NCBI GenBank assembly: GCA_964385175.1
Contig: CAYLNL010000004.1
Span: 152,627 to 216,626 of the forward strand
Length of the DNA: 64,000 bases
DNA from: CAYLNL01 sp964385175
GTDB lineage: Bacteria; Bacteroidota; Bacteroidia; Flavobacteriales; Flavobacteriaceae
Direction of reading: 5' to 3'
Of this stretch, positions 60,462-64,000 are shown one piece after another. Each line of letters opens with the position of its first letter. Position 1 is the first letter of the stretch. The position numbers were made by a program, and so were the translations under genes. The notes below the pieces were generated by a model, which was given only the letters and a program-made list of their open reading frames with translations, did no database searches and was not told the origin of the DNA.

Positions 60462-63400
60462 TCACGCTACAATATTGATAATCTTTCCTGGGATAATAAT
60501 TATTTTTTTAGGCACCTCCCCCATCAGCTGCTGGCGGGTTTTTTCGTGCTCCAGCACCATTTTTTCAATAGCCTCCGCCGAAAAGTCTAAGGGGAGCATA
60601 AGTTTAAACCGCACTCTGCCGTTGAACGATACGGGGTATTCTTTATGGCTTTCTGCGAGGTATTTTTCCTCCACTTCCGGGAAGGGCGCATACGCAATAC
60701 TGTCGGTATGCCCCATGCGCTGCCACAACTCTTCGGCTATGTGCGGGGCGTAGGGTGAAAGGAGGATTGCCAGGGGTTCTAAAACAGCCCGGCTGTTGCA
60801 GGATTGGGCGGTGAGTTCGTTTACACAAATCATAAAGGTGGAGACGGAGGTGTTGAATGAGAACTGCTCCATATCTTCGCGTACTTTTTTGATGGTTTTG
60901 TGCAGTGTTTTAAGGGCTTCTGCTGAAGGAGGGGCATCGGAAACATAAAACGAGCTGCCTTCCCCGGAATGGCAGAGCCGCCAGAGTTTGTTTAAAAACC
61001 CGTGTACGCCCGTAATGCCTGCCGTGTTCCAGGGTTTGGCTTGTTCTAAGGGGCCCAGGAACATCTCGTACATGCGCAACGTATCGGCTCCGTACTGTTC
61101 GCATATATCGTCTGGGTTTACCACGTTGTACTTGGATTTGGACATTTTTTCGATTTGCCGTTCAAGAATAAATGAATCTTTGTCATTTTTTATAAAAATG
61201 CCACCTGCCAAATCATGTCCCCATTTTTTAATTCCTTTTTCATCAAGCTCATTGGATGAATTGACTAAGTTTACATCGCAATGTATCTTATATCTTGAAG
61301 AAGATTTTTCCTCAATTTCAAAATCAACGAGTTTTAAATCTCTGTTCTTTACAATTTTCTCAACAAGCAATTCTTCTGTCTTTTTCTTTATCAACTCATC
61401 GTCTTCTACTATATCAGCCGAGATGAAAAATAATTCATCTGCTTCAAAGTCTTCTTTACCAATATAATTTCCCGCTAAGTCTTTATGCTTTAGTGTAACT
61501 GCTAATTTTTTTCTCAAAACATTTATAAACGCACTCTCCCCTAAAATCATTCCCTGGTTGATGAGTTTTTTGGCAAATTCTTTTACGGGAACCAACCCTT
61601 TATCGTACAAAAAATGCTGCCAGAAACGGGCATAGAGCAAATGCCCGGTGGCGTGCTCGCTGCCACCTATGTATAAATCCACATCCCTCCAATAGTTTAG
61701 GGCTTCCCGGGAGGCAAATTCGGTTTTGTTTTGGGCATCCATATAGCGGTTAAAGTACCAGGAACTGCCTGCCCAGCCGGGCATGGTGTTGAGTTCCAGC
61801 GGGAAGCCGTTTGGCGCTACTTTTTTATTTTTTTCATCCCACGACCATACGGTGGCTCTGCCCAGCGGGGGTTCGCCAGTTTCGGTGGGTAGGTAGGCTT
61901 CTATTTCGGGTAAGGTCAGGGGCAGGCATTCTTCCGGGATAGGAAAGGGAATGTTGTTTTTGTAATAAATGGGTATGGGTTCGCCCCAGTAGCGCTGGCG
62001 GCTGAATACGGCGTCGCGCATACGGTAATTTACTTTTCGTTTTCCCTGGTGTAGGGTTTCCAGTTCAATACTGACTTTTTCGGTGGCTTCCCGGTGATTG
62101 AGGCCGTTTAAGAAGCCAGAATTTTTAAAAATAACGCCTTCTTTGCCGGTAAAGGGTAGTTGGTTGTAGTCTATTCCTTCAAAAATAGCGGGAATGGGTA
62201 GTTTGAAATGATGGGCAAAGGCGTAATCGCGCTCGTCGCCGCAGGGAACGGCCATGATGGCGCCGGTGCCGTAGCCTGCCAGCACGTAATCGGCAATCCA
62301 GACGGGGAGTTTTTCGCCCGTGAAGGGGTGCAGGGCGTACGCGCCCGTGAAGGCGCCCGAAACGGTTTTCACATCGGCCATCCGGTCGCGCTCGCTGCGT
62401 TTTGCCGTGGCGGTTATATAGGCTTCTACTTCGCTGCGCTGTGCCGGGGTGGTGAGGTGCGGCACGAGTTCATGCTCGGGCGCCAGCACGATGCAGGAGG
62501 CGCCGAAAATGGTGTCGGGACGGGTGGTAAATACTTTTATTAATTCAGAATTATGAATTATGAATTCAGAATTTTCAGCTTTACCTGCTTTGTCTTTAAT
62601 GGTATATTCAGAATTTTTGTTTTTGTCGTCTTGAATTCTGAATTCTGAATTATGAATTCTGAATTGAATTTCCGCTCCCACCGATTTTCCTATCCAGTGG
62701 CGTTGCATGTCTTTGAGGGGTTCGGGCCAGTCTATGGCTTCCAAGCCGTGGAGAAGCCGCTCGGCGTAGGCGGAGATGCGCATGCTCCATTGGGTCATTT
62801 TTTTGCGGATAACGGGGTGCCCGCCGCGTTCGGAGACGCCGTTCACCACCTCGTCGTTGGCGAGGACGGTGCCGAGTGCGGGACACCAGTTTACTTCGGC
62901 TTCTGCCAAATAGGTGAGGCGGTATTTTAAGAGGATGCGTTGTTGTTCTTCAAGGGTGAATTTTTTCCAGTCGGCGGCGGTAAAAAGCGGCGTATCATCG
63001 TCACAGGCGGCGTGTACGGAGGTGTTTCCTCCCGCCTCAAAACGGGCGACGAGGGTGGCGATGTCTTCGGCCCTGTCGGTCTCTTTATTGTACCACGAAT
63101 GGAAGAGTTGTAGGAAAATCCATTGAGTCCAGCGGTAATAAGCCGGGTCAGAGGTGCGCAGCTCACGGCTCCAGTCGAAAGAAAAGCCCATTTTATCTAA
63201 CTGTTGCCGGTAACGGTTTATGTTCGTTTCGGTAGTAAGAGCGGGGTGTTGCCCGGTTTGGATGGCGTATTGTTCGGCGGGTAACCCAAAGCTGTCATAG
63301 CCCATGGGGTGCAGCACGTTGTAGCCCAAATGGCGTTTGTAACGGGCGTAAATGTCGCTGGCAATATAGCCAAGCGGGTGCCCCACGTGCAGGCCGGCGC

Positions 63401-63530
63401 CAGAAGGATACGGGAACATATCCAAGACATAGTGCTTGGGTTTTTGGGATTGATTTTCGGCTTTAAAGGTTTGGTTTTCTGCCCAATATGCCTGCCACTT
63501 GGCTTCTATGTGTTGGAATGGGTACGCCAT
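60462..63530 (-). CDS. leuS: Leucyl-tRNA synthetase
   Basis: Class I synthetase of 1022 residues, longer than the usual 920-950 of the phylum. HIGH-type motif at 48-51 (GAGLHVGHPLGYIASDI), editing domain with TTRPDTIFGASCIVLAPEHE and GTGAIMAVPCGDERDY, KMSKS near 795 (QIEKMSKSKYNVVNPDDI), and the anticodon-binding C-terminus. Two expansions are seen. At residues about 287-330, between QFRI and VFTTRPDT, an insertion made of NSEF/IHNSE-like repeats sits at the base of the editing domain. Before KMSKS, an AT-rich, charged region (about residues 660-790) is larger than usual. The gene is intact throughout. The promoter is clear. Confidence 0.95.
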   Translation of the reverse strand: MAYPFQHIEAKWQAYWAENQTFKAENQSQKPKHYVLDMFPYPSGAGLHVGHPLGYIASDIYARYKRHLGYNVLHPMGYDSFGLPAEQYAIQTGQHPALTTETNINRYRQQLDKMGFSFDWSRELRTSDPAYYRWTQWIFLQLFHSWYNKETDRAEDIATLVARFEAGGNTSVHAACDDDTPLFTAADWKKFTLEEQQRILLKYRLTYLAEAEVNWCPALGTVLANDEVVNGVSERGGHPVIRKKMTQWSMRISAYAERLLHGLEAIDWPEPLKDMQRHWIGKSVGAEIQFRIHNSEFRIQDDKNKNSEYTIKDKAGKAENSEFIIHNSELIKVFTTRPDTIFGASCIVLAPEHELVPHLTTPAQRSEVEAYITATAKRSERDRMADVKTVSGAFTGAYALHPFTGEKLPVWIADYVLAGYGTGAIMAVPCGDERDYAFAHHFKLPIPAIFEGIDYNQLPFTGKEGVIFKNSGFLNGLNHREATEKVSIELETLHQGKRKVNYRMRDAVFSRQRYWGEPIPIYYKNNIPFPIPEECLPLTLPEIEAYLPTETGEPPLGRATVWSWDEKNKKVAPNGFPLELNTMPGWAGSSWYFNRYMDAQNKTEFASREALNYWRDVDLYIGGSEHATGHLLYARFWQHFLYDKGLVPVKEFAKKLINQGMILGESAFINVLRKKLAVTLKHKDLAGNYIGKEDFEADELFFISADIVEDDELIKKKTEELLVEKIVKNRDLKLVDFEIEEKSSSRYKIHCDVNLVNSSNELDEKGIKKWGHDLAGGIFIKNDKDSFILERQIEKMSKSKYNVVNPDDICEQYGADTLRMYEMFLGPLEQAKPWNTAGITGVHGFLNKLWRLCHSGEGSSFYVSDAPPSAEALKTLHKTIKKVREDMEQFSFNTSVSTFMICVNELTAQSCNSRAVLEPLAILLSPYAPHIAEELWQRMGHTDSIAYAPFPEVEEKYLAESHKEYPVSFNGRVRFKLMLPLDFSAEAIEKMVLEHEKTRQQLMGEVPKKIIIIPGKIINIVA
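62541..62668 (-). repeat. Inverted-repeat insertion inside leuS
   Basis: Short units of TTCAGAATTATGAATT type are stacked at 62541-62575, and their inverse complements (TTGAATTCTGAATTCTGAAT and TATGAATTCTGAATTGAATT) at 62631-62670, with about 55 bases between. The element is about 128 bases, palindromic overall and very AT-rich in a GC-richer gene. It stays in frame and is translated as IHNSEFRIQ ... NSEFIIHNSELI. Confidence 0.8.
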
Positions 63531-63561
63531 AAATAGGTAGTTACATACACGTTGAATGCTG

Positions 63562-63594
63562 CAAAAATACGCTTCCTGGCGAAAACGGAGGCAA
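63562..63594 (-). promoter_or_regulatory. leuS promoter
   Basis: On the minus strand TTG (63592-63594), a 22-base spacer and TATTTTTG (63562-63569) fit the Bacteroidota consensus, 31 bases before the leuS ATG. Confidence 0.6.
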
Positions 63595-63653
63595 AAAATA
63601 AAACCCGTTGGCGGGAGCCTGTGAGAAATATAAAAAATAATTATTAAAAAAAA

Positions 63654-63684
63654 TTGGAAAATTCCTATCTAATAAGTATGTTTG
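63654..63684 (+). promoter_or_regulatory. Promoter of the last, partial gene
   Basis: TTG at 63654-63656, a 20-base spacer and TATGTTTG at 63677-63684 match the consensus exactly. The ATG follows 179 bases later, leaving a long leader that includes a weak 18-base inverted repeat at 63788-63805. Nothing else is recognised in the 334 bases between leuS and this gene. Confidence 0.55.
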
Positions 63685-63863
63685 TGTTCATTATTTCATA
63701 AAAAAGGGGTTAAAAATAGATTCCTGGTAACTTTTTAAAGCGTTGTTGTAAGACCAGGTGTTTTTCCCTGCCATTTCTCTAACCCGGTTCTCTTTAAAAA
63801 GAGAATCCGCAATTTCCTGCGCAAGGAATAAAGAATATTTTGTATAACCAATAGTGTAAAAAC

Positions 63864-64000
63864 ATGAAAACTACTACTTTTTTTCTCAGCTTAACTATGC
63901 TCCTGTGGGGCTCGCTCACTTTCGGGCAGTGGACTCAAACAGGAAACAATTTCAACGGCTCCACCGCCGGCGACCGCTTCGGTACCTCGGTGAGTGTGAG
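63864..64000 (+). CDS. Secreted FG-GAP-like protein, N-terminus only
   Basis: The first 45 codons of a gene that runs past the window end. MKTTTFFLSLTMLLWGSLTF followed by GQ is a signal peptide. The next residues, WTQTGNNFNGSTAGDRFGTS, resemble FG-GAP repeat openings (xGxxxGDxFGxSVS). Such proteins in this phylum are usually surface-exposed and often T9SS-sorted, but the C-terminus is not visible here. Confidence 0.7.
   Translation, partial: MKTTTFFLSLTMLLWGSLTFGQWTQTGNNFNGSTAGDRFGTSVSV

Noticed and set aside
63788..63805. TTCTCTTT-AA-AAAGAGAA inverted repeat in the leader of the last gene, considered as a terminator or riboswitch
   Set aside because: The stem is short and AT-rich with almost no loop, there is no T tract, and no conserved riboswitch motif is visible.

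Overview
The window looks like one draft scaffold from a Bacteroidota genome, most likely of the Flavobacteriia type. The evidence is a type IX secretion system (T9SS) locus in the order porU-porV-cdd-pdhA-pdhC, a porQ-cmk pair, a DUF5606 protein, a T9SS C-terminal sorting domain, GG-leader and SPASM peptide-maturation genes, and many promoter-like boxes of the Bacteroidota type (TTG, about 20 bases, TAnnTTTG). There is one 100-base run of N at 7925-8024. No insertion sequence, CRISPR array or rRNA gene was seen.

Layout. 0-3 kb: dnaJ (cut by the window edge), grpE, an SDR39U1-type epimerase and sucD. 3.2-5.0 kb: an arsenic operon (arsR, arsM, arsC) without an efflux pump. 5.2-5.5 kb: a lone GG-leader natural-product precursor with its own terminator. 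5.5-7.5 kb: kup. 7.7-8.2 kb: a tandem array of tRNA-like repeats ending in a real tRNA-Pro(GGG), interrupted by the gap. 8.2-13.4 kb: a PQQ-type sugar dehydrogenase with a cytochrome c, gyrB and an FAD/NAD oxidoreductase. 13.4-21.3 kb: pdhC, pdhA, cdd, porV, porU. 21.6-34.5 kb: a T9SS cargo protein, a 3139-residue SpvB/RHS polymorphic toxin with an AT-rich nuclease-like tip, its overlapping immunity candidate, and debris of displaced RHS ends. 34.5-36.4 kb: acs.

36.5-55.5 kb is the most unusual part: an AT-rich block of 16 genes, all on the minus strand, that looks like an undescribed RiPP (ribosomally made, modified peptide) pathway. It encodes a 58-residue precursor, a radical SAM/SPASM enzyme, a SPASM-only protein, a P4H-like and a JmjC-like oxygenase, a UPF0489 protein with arginase-like metal motifs, an acyl-carrier-like protein, a stand-alone condensation domain, two glycosyltransferase-like proteins, a subtilase fused to a DUF1611-like P-loop domain, an S41 protease, an ABC exporter and an outer-membrane barrel. 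A consistent but unproven reading is that the precursor is cross-linked or oxidised, hydroxylated, perhaps converted from Arg to Orn and acylated from the carrier protein, perhaps glycosylated, cleaved and exported.

55.6-64 kb returns to core genes: DUF5606, an aspartate-type aminotransferase, a fatty acid desaturase, cmk, porQ and leuS. leuS carries an in-frame insertion built from short inverted repeats. The window ends in the first codons of a secreted FG-GAP-like protein. All family calls are made by reading motifs; no database search was possible.
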